From NCBI GenBank assembly GCA_903772945.1, contig CAICTM010000283.1:17249-81248 (forward strand): a DNA stretch of 64,000 bases. Direction: 5' to 3'. How positions within the stretch are numbered: position 1 is the first letter of the stretch; the number at the start of each line of letters is the position of its first letter. Below the pieces are notes generated by a model. The model ran no database searches. It had not been told where the DNA came from and was given only the letters and a program-made list of their open reading frames with translations. The DNA is from Seminavis robusta. Lineage: Eukaryota; Bacillariophyta; Bacillariophyceae; Naviculales; Naviculaceae. A program made the translations under genes and the position numbers. Shown one piece after another: positions 23,534 to 35,059 of this stretch.

Positions 23534-23882
23534 ATGAATCCATGTAGACGAACAAAGGAAGGAAGGAAGGAAGGAAAGAGGAGAATCAAGAATATGGGCA
23601 TCAAGCAAGATGCAAGGACGGTTTGCTAGTTTGCTGGCGAGTTGCTCCACATTTTTTAAATGCCTGCACAACTGCATGGCTTCTGTGTTGCAGCAATTCC
23701 CAGGGACTATAGGATGACATGCCTTTTACTAGAGCATGTAATAAAAGATAAAGAATGAATCAATGTACGAACAAAAATGGAGGTTGAATTTGTACTATTA
23801 AAGAGGAGCTCTGGGTTTGGTGGCTGGCCGGAGCTCTAGCCAAAAGCTAGTGAAAAACAAATAATACTAAATAGATACGTTG

Positions 23883-24119
23883 AAAGGGCCCGAAATGGCG
23901 ATTTACACCAAATTTCGATTTATACTTGTGTTTCGATTTTATATTTAGGTTTCGGTTTTATATTTTCGTTTGGATCTTGTATTTTGGTTTCGGCTTGATT
24001 TTAATAGTTAATTACCATAGTAATTTGGTTTCAATTTTATATTTTGGTTTCGGTTTTATATTTAGGTTTCGAATTGATCAATTTGGTTAGATTCATAAAA
24101 TCGTGATTTCCGGCCCTTT
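23883..24119. mobile_element. Short TIR element with tatttaggtttcgg repeats
   Basis: A 237-bp AT-rich block bounded by imperfect inverted repeats of about 22 bp (aaagggcccgaaatggcgat at the left; the reverse complement of the right end differs at about four positions). The interior repeats the words ttttatattt and ggtttcggtttt several times. There is no ORF and no clear target duplication. It lies in the spacer between secreted-protein copies 1 and 2. Confidence 0.6.
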
Positions 24120-24276
24120 GGTTAAGCTAGTACATAAAATTAATGCATCAAGACAGCTGTCGAGACACAAAGTGCCCTCATGACGTCATTCCAGCAACTA
24201 CAACATAAAGGCGGTGTGGTCCGGTATTTGGAGGCAAGATCTGAAGATCTGGTGAGAGTGCAGATGGTTTTGTGAG

Positions 24277-24360
24277 CCTCTGGCAAAGGACCTGGGATAT
24301 CGACACCCGGCAAGCAAGTTGAGGGATCCAGGGGCGGTATACCCCAGGAGAAACGACAGC
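24277..24360. promoter_or_regulatory. Upstream block shared with paralogue at 22.9 kb
   Basis: Counterpart of 22703-22796, ending 126 bp upstream of copy 2. The two genes differ strongly in their introns and second exons, so survival of this block suggests selection or a shared core promoter. Copy 3 lacks it, but all three copies keep a nearer gctcacaat word (22810, 24390, 34970). Confidence 0.55.
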
Positions 24361-24485
24361 AGTCTAGCTAGCTAGCTAGCTAGATAGGCTCACAATGTTT
24401 TAAAACTTCGAACACCTCCACACCATAGTAGCCAAAAGTCAACTCAAATTTCTCCTCAACTTTGCTCCAAAACAAACAATCCAAG

Positions 24486-25106
24486 ATGATGCGAGTTTTG
24501 TTCCTCTCCATGCTCCTTGCTGTCTTGATTTCCATGGCATCTGCTTCCTCCGGTCAGGTTCGCGTAAGTCCATTGCTGTTGTTCTTTATCCTACTTGCTT
24601 GTTGCCCTTCTTTGTAGCTCCTATTGCTCATCCATCCATTCACATGCATGCATGCATGCATACATACATACATGAATGTTTCAGGGGCTCGCCAACCCCC
24701 AGCGTGTAAGTCCAACGCAGTTGTTGCTTCTTTGTCATACTCGCTTGTCCTTTGTACGATTGCTCATCCACTCACATACCGGTACATACATGCATGAATG
24801 TTTCAGGAGCTTGGGAGCTTGGGCGTAACGTACGATCTTGTTGGGTTGAACGGACCAGAGCTTGATGGTGAAAGTATTGATGGAGGGGATAGTGATGACA
24901 GTGATGATAGTGGTGATGATGCTGATGATACTGACGATGAGGACTGCTATGATGCTTGTTGGGGTGATGCTACTGATGAAGAGATCGCTGCCTGGACTGA
25001 GGACCAATGGATTGAATGGGAGACATGTACTGATTCAGCCTGTGATTGCGAGGATGACGAATGCCAAGGAGATGCGGATTGTGTGGCGGCTATCTGCGAT
25101 GCTTAG
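24486..25106 (+). CDS. Secreted acidic eight-cysteine protein, copy 2
   Basis: Exons 24486-24563, 24685-24705 and 24807-25106, with GTAAGT donors and tttcag acceptors; the frame is continuous and gives 132 aa. The signal peptide is near-identical to copy 1 (MMRVLFLSMLLAVLISMASA). Exon 2 is only seven codons and is unrelated to that of copy 1. Exon 3 begins with a new segment (ELGSLGVTYDLVGLNGPELD) where copies 1 and 3 have only ETRKLDE. The acidic repeat is GDSDDSDDSGDD-like. The cysteine domain keeps all eight cysteines and the W..W..W pattern, with one residue fewer between the last two cysteines. This diverged paralogue shows that the signal peptide and C-terminal domain are constrained while the middle is not. 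Confidence 0.8.
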
Positions 25107-25815
25107 ATGATGCATGGAGAGGAAGGAAAGAGGACGGAACGAACGAACGATGGAAGGAAGGAGGAGAATATCAAATTGGGCGTCAAGAAAGATGCGCTGG
25201 GATGGTTGGTTGCGGTTGGTTTGCTGGTGAGTTGCTCCACATTTTTGGATGGCTGCGGGTGCATGGCTAGAAGGGGTCTGTGTTGCAGCAATTCTCAGGG
25301 ACCATAATTTTGGAGGAGGATGACTTGTCATGCCTGTTGCTAGAGTGTCATAAAAGACTTTTAAAAAAATGAATCAATGTGTGAACGGAACTGGATGTTT
25401 GCTTCAATCGCTCAAGCAAGCGAATATATAGCAAAGAGAAGCGCTCCATGAATTCCAAAAACGAACGAACAAGCCCATATCTGGATGCAGAGTAATTCGG
25501 CAGCCGCCCATTGAACAAATTTGATCGTTGGGCCATTACTGCAACTTGTGGGTTTGTCAGGCATGCCGATGGTTTGAGACTACCAGCAGTACTTTGGAAT
25601 GATGGTCGGTCGCAAAGCAAATGATCACCATTTGCTTTTGCACGTATATTAACACGATTAGTGTTCTCGACAATGCTGGGCTGCTTGGCTGCTCACCGTA
25701 CCTCGCCGACGGCAGAGGAGGATCAAGTTCACACGGATCGTCAAAGGCCATGAATCATTGAAAAGAGGGCCAGCTACAATCGTTATGGGGTCATGTTCTG
25801 TTTCTCTACAGGTAC
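25107..25815. other. Intergenic between copy 2 and copia element
   Basis: The first 260 bp resemble the 3' flanks of the other two paralogues (gaaggaagga run, gttgctccacatttt, tgttgcagcaattc). The rest shows no gene. The copia target site ggtac lies at 25811-25815. Confidence 0.5.
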
Positions 25816-25902
25816 TGCGACAATACCATTGTGCATTGACTAGTCCAAGGATCTAAGAGATGTAAAGTTTGTATTTCCAAATAAGTGAGCAGTTATTGAT
25901 TA

Positions 25903-26371
25903 CCTCGGCAGGTAAACTGCCTGAGTTCTCAACCCCTTTAATGCTATTTCCTATTTCCTATTCCGGTGAAGCCAAAGTATAAGGATAGAGATAGTCATAA
26001 GCCAACAAAACTGAACATTGATGGTTCAATACAAGTTAGGGGTAGGAATAAATCATTAATATTTAAGGTTAGTGCAATCAGCACAACAGCACAAAAAGCC
26101 AGCAGGAGCTGTAAAGGCTAGAGTTACAATAAGGGAGTGGCAGCTGGTAAATTATAGAGTAGCGGGCGGCAACACACGACCTAGTCGGGTGTTGTCGCCA
26201 GGGCTAGCTTAATAAAGAAGGTTGCAATGAGGGAATGAATGATACCGGGCGGCAACACACGACGTAGTCGGGTGTTGTCGCCAGGGCTGGCTTGAAAGAT
26301 GGGTGCAATCTCGAACATGATCCTCCTTCTTCTATCTGTCTTTCTGCCGAGGTATCGCAGCTCCCGCTGAC
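25903..26371. mobile_element. Nested non-autonomous TIR element
   Basis: A 469-bp insertion in the copia LTR. Its ends carry 9-bp inverted repeats (cctcggcag at 25903; ctgccgagg at 26345-26353), with about 18 extra bases (ending gctgac) outside the repeat on the right. Both extremes match the ends of the larger element at 46949-48648. Compared with the empty site in the other LTR, a TTA/TAA triplet is duplicated with one extra A. A TWA target is typical of PIF/Harbinger elements; that assignment is inference. No ORF, so it would be a deletion derivative or MITE. Confidence 0.75.
26163..26293. repeat. Duplicated hairpin unit
   Basis: A 48-bp unit at 26163-26210 recurs at 26246-26293 (period 83). 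Each unit can form a stem of about 16-17 bp (ggcggcaacacacgac pairing with gtcgggtgttgtcgcc) around a ctag or gtag loop, with only two mismatches. Both lie inside the nested TIR element. Confidence 0.8.
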
Positions 26372-26440
26372 TTAATTTTCTAGAATAAGCCTGCTAATTG
26401 TAAAGCTGTAAAGCTGAATTGTAAGCTGTATCCCGTCGCA

Positions 26441-29206
26441 CTCCCTTACAGCTAAAATGAAGCTGGAGCAAGAAACGATAGGAGAGAGTCCCCAGCAAAG
26501 TGCTGAGGTAAATTACCATCCCATGAGGAGCTTCCGAATAACAGCAAACTGTGGAGCCGGAAGACCCTTAGTGAAAATGTCGGCCCGTTGTTCCAGAGTC
26601 GGAATATACTTGGCCACGATGCCCTTCGACTCCCCGATATTGGACCTGAAGAAGTGGTACTTAAAGTAATTCCATAACAGCTATTTGGCTGAGAGTTGGT
26701 ATTAATGCATATTTGTGCGCGACGATCTTGGGACATTCACAAGAGAAGCAAACTTGGTTGTCTTCGAACATGTGAGGCGCACGAGACTGTAGTAATTACG
26801 GCATATTCAGTTTGCTAAATTTCTTTGAGCAAAGCTCGCATAGGAAGCTCCCTCATTGACATGCTGAAGGCAACATACTCAGCAGCAGTGGATCAAAGTA
26901 ATGTCAGTCTGTAGCTTGCTGGACCAGATGATAGGGACCCAAACAAAGTCAAGAAAAAAAGTGCGAGAATTTGACGGACACAGATAACTGATCATCCTCA
27001 TATCATAAATCGGCGAAGTCAGCATCGACCAACAATAAGTCCCTGATCAAGTTTAGGCTAAAAAAATGCTTTGTCACTGTGCCAATCAAGATACCGATGA
27101 TACGTTTGATTGCTTGAGCATGGGAAGCCTGGATTGTGACTGAATCGTGCCACCTGGTGCACACTAAATGTGATGTCTGGGCGAGTGTTCGACGCAATAT
27201 AAAGAGCATCCAACTGCAGCTGGGTAGCTCATCTTTAAATGGGGCCAGTTTGTCAGCTCCGAGAGGATCGGTGGCGGCAGGAGAAAGCTTCTTGCTAGCG
27301 TCAGACATACCAGTATATTCGATGACTTTGTTGATGAGCCCTTTTTGAGTAAGCTCAACATTGTTCCCTGTTTTCAAAATTAATGCCGAGGAATCCAAAG
27401 ATGTCACCTTTTCTTCCATGGTGAGGTATATCAAGTTTCTGGAGCTGCAACCATAGGATAATAGATATTGTCTTGACTAGACAGATTGGTCAAATATAAT
27501 AATAATCAGTTTGTCTTATGAATAAAAACATGGGTCTGCTGCCGAGGTTTCGAAACAAAGTTGGATCATCCCGACATAGATGCTCATAAAATAATTTGGG
27601 TGAATGTCTGCACATGATGGACTTGTCAAGTTTCAAAAAAGTCTGTCCTTCATAATCTTTGGTCGATAGTACTGAGGCAATTCCATGTACAGTGGCTGGT
27701 CGACAGGCTGAGGGCTTTGACAGAAAGACAGAGTAAAATCAACTTGTCTCGATTCCCATCCATGTGCAGCTGCAAGAAGAAGACCGGCTCTAACAGTGGC
27801 CAACCAACAAGTGGAGAGTATGCGATGCCTTCATAGGACTGAAGGTCTTCCTCTGCAGCACATCTAGATTTGAACTTATTTAATTGCCTCTGGTAACCTC
27901 TTATTCGTTGACCCATGTTCCAGGACTGCCTTGAGGTGTGAGGGCATAGAAGAACGTTGTAAGATGTGCAAGTCCCTTTGCTTCAAGGCTGGCAATTTCT
28001 TTGTCATTGCTGCCCAGAAGTGGTTGCATGTGGTCCCATCAGAATTCCTTCAGAGGGGAGACAGGGTCTTTGGAAATTTTGGCCTTGAGAGCCAGTGGGC
28101 TTTGAAGAATGCCAGGATGAAAGATTCCTTGGGTGTTGGTCAAGGTAATATCCAGTTACCTGAGTTGAGATGTGCTGAAATTGGTGATTCCAAAAGTCAC
28201 AGCTAAGGCACAACAGAGCTGGATGAAGGCGTGAGTAAGTTTAGTTTCGGGTTCATGTTCAGAGTCTCAGGCTTCTTGTTGTGAGCTGTTTGGGATGAGT
28301 GGGGAGTGAGGGATTTCTCGATAGGACATGTGGTGGGAGTGTGACGATGGGAGGCTCCCTTGCCAAGTCGAAGGCAGTTGCTGTGTCTGAAGCGAGGTGG
28401 GATTGAATCTCTGGTGGGATGGGGCTGTGAGGGATTAAATGAAGATCATCTTTTGTTTTGCTCTTGTCATCTGCCTATTTTCTCCATGTCGAACTTCTGG
28501 ATGAGATGATGGTGCTGGTTGATGGTTCCTCTGGAGTAGCACTCGTCTGCTAAGGGAGGTGGAGTGTCTCATAAATAGGGTCTAGAGCGTTGGAAGATGC
28601 ACATGTTTCCACTCTGAGGTGGTTGATTTCTGAAGAGTAAACTGTTTCAAACAATCATATAGACAGATGGTACTGAGGGGAAAGGTATCGGTTGTAAGGT
28701 TGGGATAAAACAATATTTTCTGAATGGACAGGTGAGTGCCAACATATTGTCCTCTCCTGGACCTGGGCTGCCATTTTGGAATTCTCTTCCTGGTAAGGTT
28801 CCAAAACTATGCAGGGCATCCCCATGGATGGGCATTTCTGATGACTTGACCATCACTGACAGTTCTGGAAATACTCAATGGGAGCAATGCCAGTACTGAA
28901 TTCGGAGTGTGGTTGTAAAGGTGAGCTGCATGAGAGACTCCAAGGGCCAAGGGATTCATCATCAACTTCCGGCATAGAAGTGCAGCATGGATCATCATTG
29001 TTCTAGTTTGGTTACTAAAATTCTAATGGCTCCTCAGAAACCCATTCTCCATTTGCACCGGTGAGATATTTGATTGATTGATGGTGGTAAGATGTTGGAC
29101 ATTGCTTGGTTTTGTAGATGCCATTGTCAGTGTGATATGATTGAACAAACCATGTTTGAGACATCGTTCGTATGCTTTTGGCCATGATAGAATCAGAAGC
29201 ATTCAA
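26441..29206 (-). pseudogene. Copia pol remnant (integrase, RT, RNase H)
   Basis: Reading on the minus strand from 29206 down. Integrase pieces show SYHTDNG and TGANGEWVSEEP, then AAHLYNHTPNS and GCPAYVLEP-like phrases. RT follows in many short frames. A connection/RNase H part is clearest at 27434-27003, with ELTQKGLINKVIEYTGMSD, SPAATDPLGADK and SHAQAIKRII, and then a QRADIFTKGL-like tail near 26600. These are characteristic Ty1/copia pol phrases. Multiple stops and frame changes mean no functional polyprotein. The same RT-RNase H stretch recurs on the plus strand at 62653-63870. Confidence 0.85.
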
Positions 29207-31388
29207 TGTAACTTGGTGGTGGCAAAGATGGCAGCCGATGCAGCATCACAAAATATTGAGGTTCAAGAATTTATTGTTCTTGTTCTTCCGGCAGTGTGAA
29301 ACAATTTCTCTGACTCTTGACTCCAATTGGTAATAGTTGTCAACCGGCTCAATTGTTTTTCTTGAGCTCCTGTTTGTCTGGGAGCTTCTTGGTGACAGTG
29401 GTGTGATCATGTTGCTGACTTGTTTTCATATTGACAAGCGGCACATTTAGGATGTCCGACCTGTTTCTAAGCAAAGAGACTTTTTGTCTAGAAACCAAAC
29501 CAAGGATTGGACATGGGAGAAGGACAGATGTCAAATTGTAATGATTGGCACCAGATTTTGTCAAATAGAAGTTGGTTGTTGGTATGTAGAATGAAGTCAT
29601 TGTTGTGAGAAGAGAGTGTTTCTTTTGGGAACAGAGTAAGTGTGGTAGAAAACTGGAGTCAAACTTCATTTGTACTGATTTTTTTCCTATGCATTCATGG
29701 TGTGGTAGACTCTGAAGTGATGCTGAGTTTGCATGTTTGTGGGTCAATCCTTGATGGGAAAGAAAGTTGAGGGCTTAGGAGTCTGTTGGAAGATCAGGAT
29801 GAATAAATGATCCGAAATGACACAACATTTGTTGCTCATCAAAGTCTAATCAGTAGTGGATGTATGATGCTCAGACCTCCAGCGATACCTCCTAGGATAA
29901 TTGGTTCGGAAATTTCTGATAGAATTTGGGTCAAATCACTGAAAGTATTGGTCAAGAATAGAACATCCACTATCAACAAAAGCACTGAAGACATATGGCA
30001 ATAAGAAGTGACTTGGGCAAAGGATTCATTAGAAGATGGATGCGTTGTTGGAGAGACATGTGTGGTGGTGAGAGCTGGTGTGTGTTTAGTTCTTGATGAG
30101 TAGTATTAAGTGTTTTTAAAGACAAGATCAATGGGAGGTGGAATGATTGTGCAGTGACTGAGTTAATGTCCAAGGAGGCATCAGCTTGTATTCGACAGGG
30201 TTTGTTGGCCCGACATTTGCGAGAAGCCTGGTTGGAGTTGAGGGTTGAGAAGAACGACATAGGTGTCTTAAAGTTATTTTTTTAAGAAGAGACATTGGTG
30301 TACACAGGTGAAGAATCATTTTGGGATTGAAAGTATGAGTCTGGGTTGGATCGGGATAAAATGTTTTGGCGCGATTGAGCGTGGAAGAAACAAGTTTGGT
30401 GATGCAAGAGAAAATGAAGAATGGTTAACTTTGAACTTTGGAAGCAAGTTGTAAAAAAAGAAAACAAAAACACCGCACCCGGAGACATAGTAATGAGATA
30501 TGGTGGGGAAGATATGGGATCAGAGATAATCACAATTTTAGAGGTGGACTGGAGAAAGGTTGTCCTCCAAGAATAGGGCTGGATTCGAAGTGTATTTGAT
30601 AAATGTCTGCATAGCAGACTATATCTTCTCCCTCCAAACAAGAGAAGGAATAGACGAGATAGAAAGGCAAAAATGGGGCAAAAGAATAGGCAAGAGAAAC
30701 ACTGTTGCAAGTGTGTTGGGAAGCAACATGAAACCCCATTGGTAGCTAAGAGGGAGGTCTCATGAACTGAGATCTGCTGATGTTGACCTGCATAGAATCA
30801 AAATACTAAAAATTGGGATGGCGTGTATAAACTCATAGTGGCTAGAACAGGGACATCAAGCGGACATAGGTAATCATGGTGGAAGAAGAAGGTTGCACCA
30901 GCAGTGATTGGAGCAAGCTGGAGAGCTGGTGGTGGAGTAGCATTGCAAAGAGAGGGTGTTGTAAGGAAATTGGAACAAGTGTTCACTGGTGAAATGGGCA
31001 CTGGTGCTTTGGGAAATTCAACAGTTGCGACAGTATTTAGCAACCCTTCTCATAAGCAATGGTGTGTTGGGCATCATAGATGTTCTCCCTTGGAGGCATG
31101 GAAGCAAGCTTGTTTTGATAAGAGTTGTGAGTGGAGTTGGTTACAGCTAGACGTTGTCCTTGGGAACTCGCTTGGGAAATGCTGGATCGTTTCTATGATG
31201 ATAGTAGATAACAATCAAAGCAGGCTAGAGGACGGGTACGCCACTGGCTGATGTTTTCGATCCTGGGTGAGACTCCCAATTTTGCCTCTACTGCTTTGTA
31301 ATTGCTGCTGGAAGGCTTGGCTGGGATTGGATCAAAGATGTTGGGCAGGTTCATAAGTTTTCTGATTGATGAGAACCATGTAGGGGCA

Positions 31389-32500
31389 TCAAGTCATTAA
31401 AGTGTACGAGTGATTTCCAACAAGCTCATGGACTTTGGATCGAAAGTATGGACACCCACATCCAAGAAGACCTCTTAGGGATGTGCTGGATAGTTCAGGC
31501 ATGGGATCACTGGACATAAAGTTCAATCGAATCTCTTTGATGATCTTGCTTGCATCGACAACATACATGGAAACATTTTCACCAGGGAACTTGGTGATGT
31601 CCAAGTGAAGAAGCTTGGCTTTGAGGGTCTCAATCTTGCTGAGAGAAGGTCTGTATATTTTCTGCAGAAGAGCCAAGAGAAGCTGGGGCCCATTATGTTT
31701 GGCTCGAGGGACATACGATTTCAATTCCTCCTGGAGGGCATCAGTGCAAGAGTTCAAGACAGCCTTTCCCGACCAGGCAAGGTTGGTTAGATCATACTGG
31801 CAGACAGAGTGTGGCTTCAGAGTCCCAGCATCGATGAATCCAACCCCATTTACTGTGAGATCCTGATGCCATTTGTCCATCATAGATTCTGAGACCTGCC
31901 CAGGAGAGGTGAACATATTGATTTTGTTTATGGTGTTAGTATTAAGGTCACCAACAACAAGCTCAAAGATCCCTTCCATTCCATGCTCAGTCATCATACT
32001 TTCAAAGGCGATGAGAGAGGCTAGAACATGGGACCCAGAGGCATTTGACTCCGTCAACGTCGAGTCGAGAATAGGAGACTGGTGGAATCCTTCAGTCCTT
32101 TCTTGCATGCCAATTCAATGGGCTGGAGTGTAGTGTGATGTTTTAGATGGTCATCTCCATGGAAACCCCTGAGGCATAGGGTGCTTTGAGGTTCCTTTCC
32201 CAGTCCATCTGACCCAGATCCTGTCCAGGCTCCGGTGTGGTTGATACCTCCAAGCCGAGGGGCTTCTGTAAGCTTGGTCTTCTCTTTGGTTTTCCCAATG
32301 TGCTGGAGAAGCTCCTGGAATTGAACAGCGGTCAAGGGTGCTGTAGTCATGGTTGGAGGATCAGATGGTGGGATGATTGGATCAGATTCAAAGAAGGCTT
32401 GTCTGAAGCCTTGTGGACTGAACAAGAATGCTGGTGCTGGTGCTGGAGTCGAAGCTGAAGATGAAGATGCTGAAGAAGAGGAAGCGTCGTCAAGGTCCAT
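31389..32500 (-). pseudogene. Copia gag, frameshifted
   Basis: The likely Gag start is the ATG at 32500 (MDLDDASSSS), followed by an FLFSPQGFRQAFFESDP segment and PLTAVQFQELLQHIG. That frame closes at 32054. The sense continues in a second frame at about 32108-31389, with a Gag-polyprotein pattern: ALQEELKSYVP, GPQLLLALLQKIY, KLLHLDITKFPGENVSMYV and ASKIIKEIR. The two frames overlap over about 50 nt, so one small insertion or deletion explains the break. A programmed shift is less likely, since the rest of pol is also broken. Confidence 0.75.
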
Positions 32501-33426
32501 CAAGTGAGAATCAACAAAAGAGGAACAATGGCAATGGCAATGGCAACAGCGGCAACAACAGGAGGAGCGGCAACAGGAGGAGTGTCGACAAGAGTAGCGC
32601 AGTGGATATTCAGTCAATCGAGTCAACTGAAGTTGGAATTTATGATCCTTTGAACAGCTCGAAGAACACGATGGATAAGACCTATTCGCCGAACTGTTTG
32701 AATCATTCAAATGACAAACTGCAAGTAAATGACGTGCAATCCAGTTTAAACGACCAACTGCAAGCCAGCTGACTGCAAGCAAGAGGACGTTTGCATCGCG
32801 AGCGATCAAGAGGACGTCGGCATCGCGAACGATCGAGGGTGGCTTCGTAGTAGGATCCGTACGAAAGGTCGAGTATAAATTTAAACGACCGACTGCGACT
32901 GCAAGCCCGTTCAAACGACCAACTGCAAGCCAGTCTCCTTCGTTTGAACGCCCAATTCCAGTCCGCGGTAATAGAGGACAGAGTCTACGGAGCGATCGAT
33001 CGCTCCTGTTGTTGTTGTTGTTGTTGCGCGTCTCCTTAATGAAAAAGTGAGGAGCAGAAGCACGAGTCAGTTTTGAACCCATAATAGAGGGCAACCGCGC
33101 TTCGAATGCATGACTGAGAGCATGACACACAAGCCGAGCCTTATTGCAGACGGAGCTCATTTTTCGATGAATTTTGTTAACTCGGCCGATCGATCGCTCC
33201 GAGTTAATGGGATCCCCTTGACGATCGGCCAAGGCTTTGCCGGTGATAGAGATAACAGTAGTAGCAGTAGAAGCGATAGTAGTAGTAGCAGTAACAGAAG
33301 CAGTACCAGTAGTGGTACCTGCGTCGATCGAGAAAAAGGTGGACTCCCATAGGAGTCCATTGTTTAAAATAAGGTCCTCATCGCGATTTCGATCAACGAC
33401 AGGATGAAAGGTGGACTCCTGTAGGA

Positions 33427-33600
33427 GTCCATGGTTGCGATTGCTTACGAGCGAATCAACAACAACAATGTTGGCAAGGGGATTGCCTACGAGCGAATCC
33501 AAGACAGGAGAAAATAGGGAAGATTTGAGGGGATTGCTTGCGAGCGAATCCAAAGGATCAAATGAGAGGGGATTGCTTGCGAGCGAATCAAAGGGGTCAT
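33427..33600 (-). repeat. Short repeats in copia leader
   Basis: Four copies of a word like gattgcttgcgagcgaatc occur in the region just inside the 5' LTR. A related family (aacgaccaactgcaagc, about 32740-32960) lies further in. They keep one long frame open upstream of gag, but the translation is repetitive (DSLASNPL) and is probably not protein-coding. Confidence 0.6.
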
Positions 33601-33656
33601 AAGATAGACCTATAAGAATAAGAATGAGTAACATCTCATAACAACGCATGCTACCA

Positions 33657-33808
33657 TGCGACAATACCATTGTGCATTGACTAGTCCAAGGATCTAAGAG
33701 ATGTAAAGTTTGTATTTCCAAATAAGTGAGCAGTTATTGATTATTTTCTAGAATAAGCCTGCTAATTGTAAAGCTGTAAAGCTGAATTGTAAGCTGTATC
33801 CCGTCGCA
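33657..33808 (-). repeat. 5' LTR of copia element
   Basis: 152 bp, TG...CA with 6-bp inverted ends TGCGAC/GTCGCA. It is the intact reference copy for the other LTR pieces at 25816 and 62553. Confidence 0.9.
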
Positions 33809-35059
33809 GGTACCTGGTACAGTATGTATGATCCTATCCTGACGGCCAAAACGTCTCTTTTAAGCCTCGGCATCTCTGTTCTGAATTCAATCGAATCTGT
33901 TCGCAGCAGCCAAGCAAAAAAACTAAACCTCCACTACCGTACCGGGACATGCGTGCTGAACTGAAGGTGGCTTTGTGCTTTGTGCCGTCCACCAAAAGAA
34001 GCATTGTCGAACAGAGGCCGCTGTTTCCAGCCGAACCAAACAAGACAAGAGGAGCCTGTGATGGTGGTGATACGGTTTCGTCTTGATAGAGTAAGGATAG
34101 ATACGGGAGATAGAGTAAAGGTATCGCTGGAGTGTTGGCCGTGTTGGCTCGACACGTCAAGCCAGTGCCCATGCTGCCTTTTGCATCGATTCGCGAGCCT
34201 CTCTCCGTAGACGATCAGATATCAGGCATCATTGTCGTTCCACCGAAAAGCCAATCAATCCGAGCGTCAGCAGCAGTGCCATTTCTGTACCGTAGTAGCC
34301 GCTGGTTGCTCGATCTGTAAATCGGAACAAGCAGCTAGCAAGGGTTTCACGGCTGCTGCATGGTACGGTACTGTACCAGCCTATCAAACAAGAGCATCCT
34401 GTCATGGTGGCGTAGAGCAGCCATGAAAGAGGAGTAGTCGGGTGTTGCGTCCTCTTGAATCATCTTGATGGACGAAATAGAGTGGAGGACCACAAGCAGC
34501 CATCGATACCGGTACCAGGCGACCTATCGGCACCAGTACTGGTACCAGGTACGCTGTACCACCGGTACCACCGGTACGACCGAAGGATCCAACTGCAGAA
34601 GGCTAAGGTTAGATGCGGTAAAGATGGGGTTAAAGTTAATAAAACTCTGGTACATGTAGGAAACATTTTTATTCCCGCATCTACCTCCACGTCAAAGCTG
34701 TCGTCTGGTGCGGAGACAGGCAGGTCGGATCCATCGTATCATTCTCAATGATCTTAGCTGAAGCTGGTGAGGAATTAAGCCTCTAAGTCTCTTAACTTAA
34801 CAGTATTCAAAATGAAGTGTCACAAGTCACTCTGTCTTAATTAAATGTCGTATTTATGACGTTTTCGTGCCTAACCAGGTGCTGCTGCCAGATGACGGCA
34901 AACAAACGGGTCCAGAATCAATACACGGCACATGGCAAAGATTGAGGGAGAAAGAGTGACAATCTAGGCTCACAATTTTAACTTCCAGCAGCTCCTAAGC
35001 AGCCAGCCAACCAACCAAAGTCAAGTCAAGTCAATAACTCCAACAACAAAAAATCCAAG
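33809..35059. other. Intergenic, palindrome-rich
   Basis: No supported gene. 34500-34580 is dense in overlapping ggtacc/accggt words. The last 80 bp match the upstream flank of secreted-protein copy 1. Confidence 0.45.

Larger units (their letters stand above)
25816..26440 (-). repeat. 3' LTR of copia element, interrupted
   Basis: LTR sequence at 25816-25902 and 26375-26440 matches the intact LTR at 33657-33808. The 469-bp nested element separates the two parts. Confidence 0.9.
25816..33808 (-). mobile_element. Ty1/copia-type LTR retrotransposon
   Basis: Both LTRs begin TGCGAC and end GTCGCA. They are flanked by a perfect 5-bp target duplication, ggtac (25811-25815 and 33809-33813). On the minus strand the 5' LTR is 33657-33808 and the 3' LTR is 25816-26440, the latter split by a nested insertion. 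Once the insertion is removed the two 152-bp LTRs are identical by eye. A purine-rich tract (gtaagggag) abuts the 3' LTR, and a TGGTAGCATGCG primer-binding-like site follows the 5' LTR. The order gag, protease region, integrase, RT and RNase H on the minus strand is the Ty1/copia order, as in CoDi-type diatom elements. The interior is broken by many stops and at least one gag frameshift. Confidence 0.9.

Noticed and set aside
32500-33721. Upstream extension of the copia gag frame (about 400 codons)
   Set aside because: The frame runs into the LTR and translates repeats of the leader; the first protein-like Met is at 32500.
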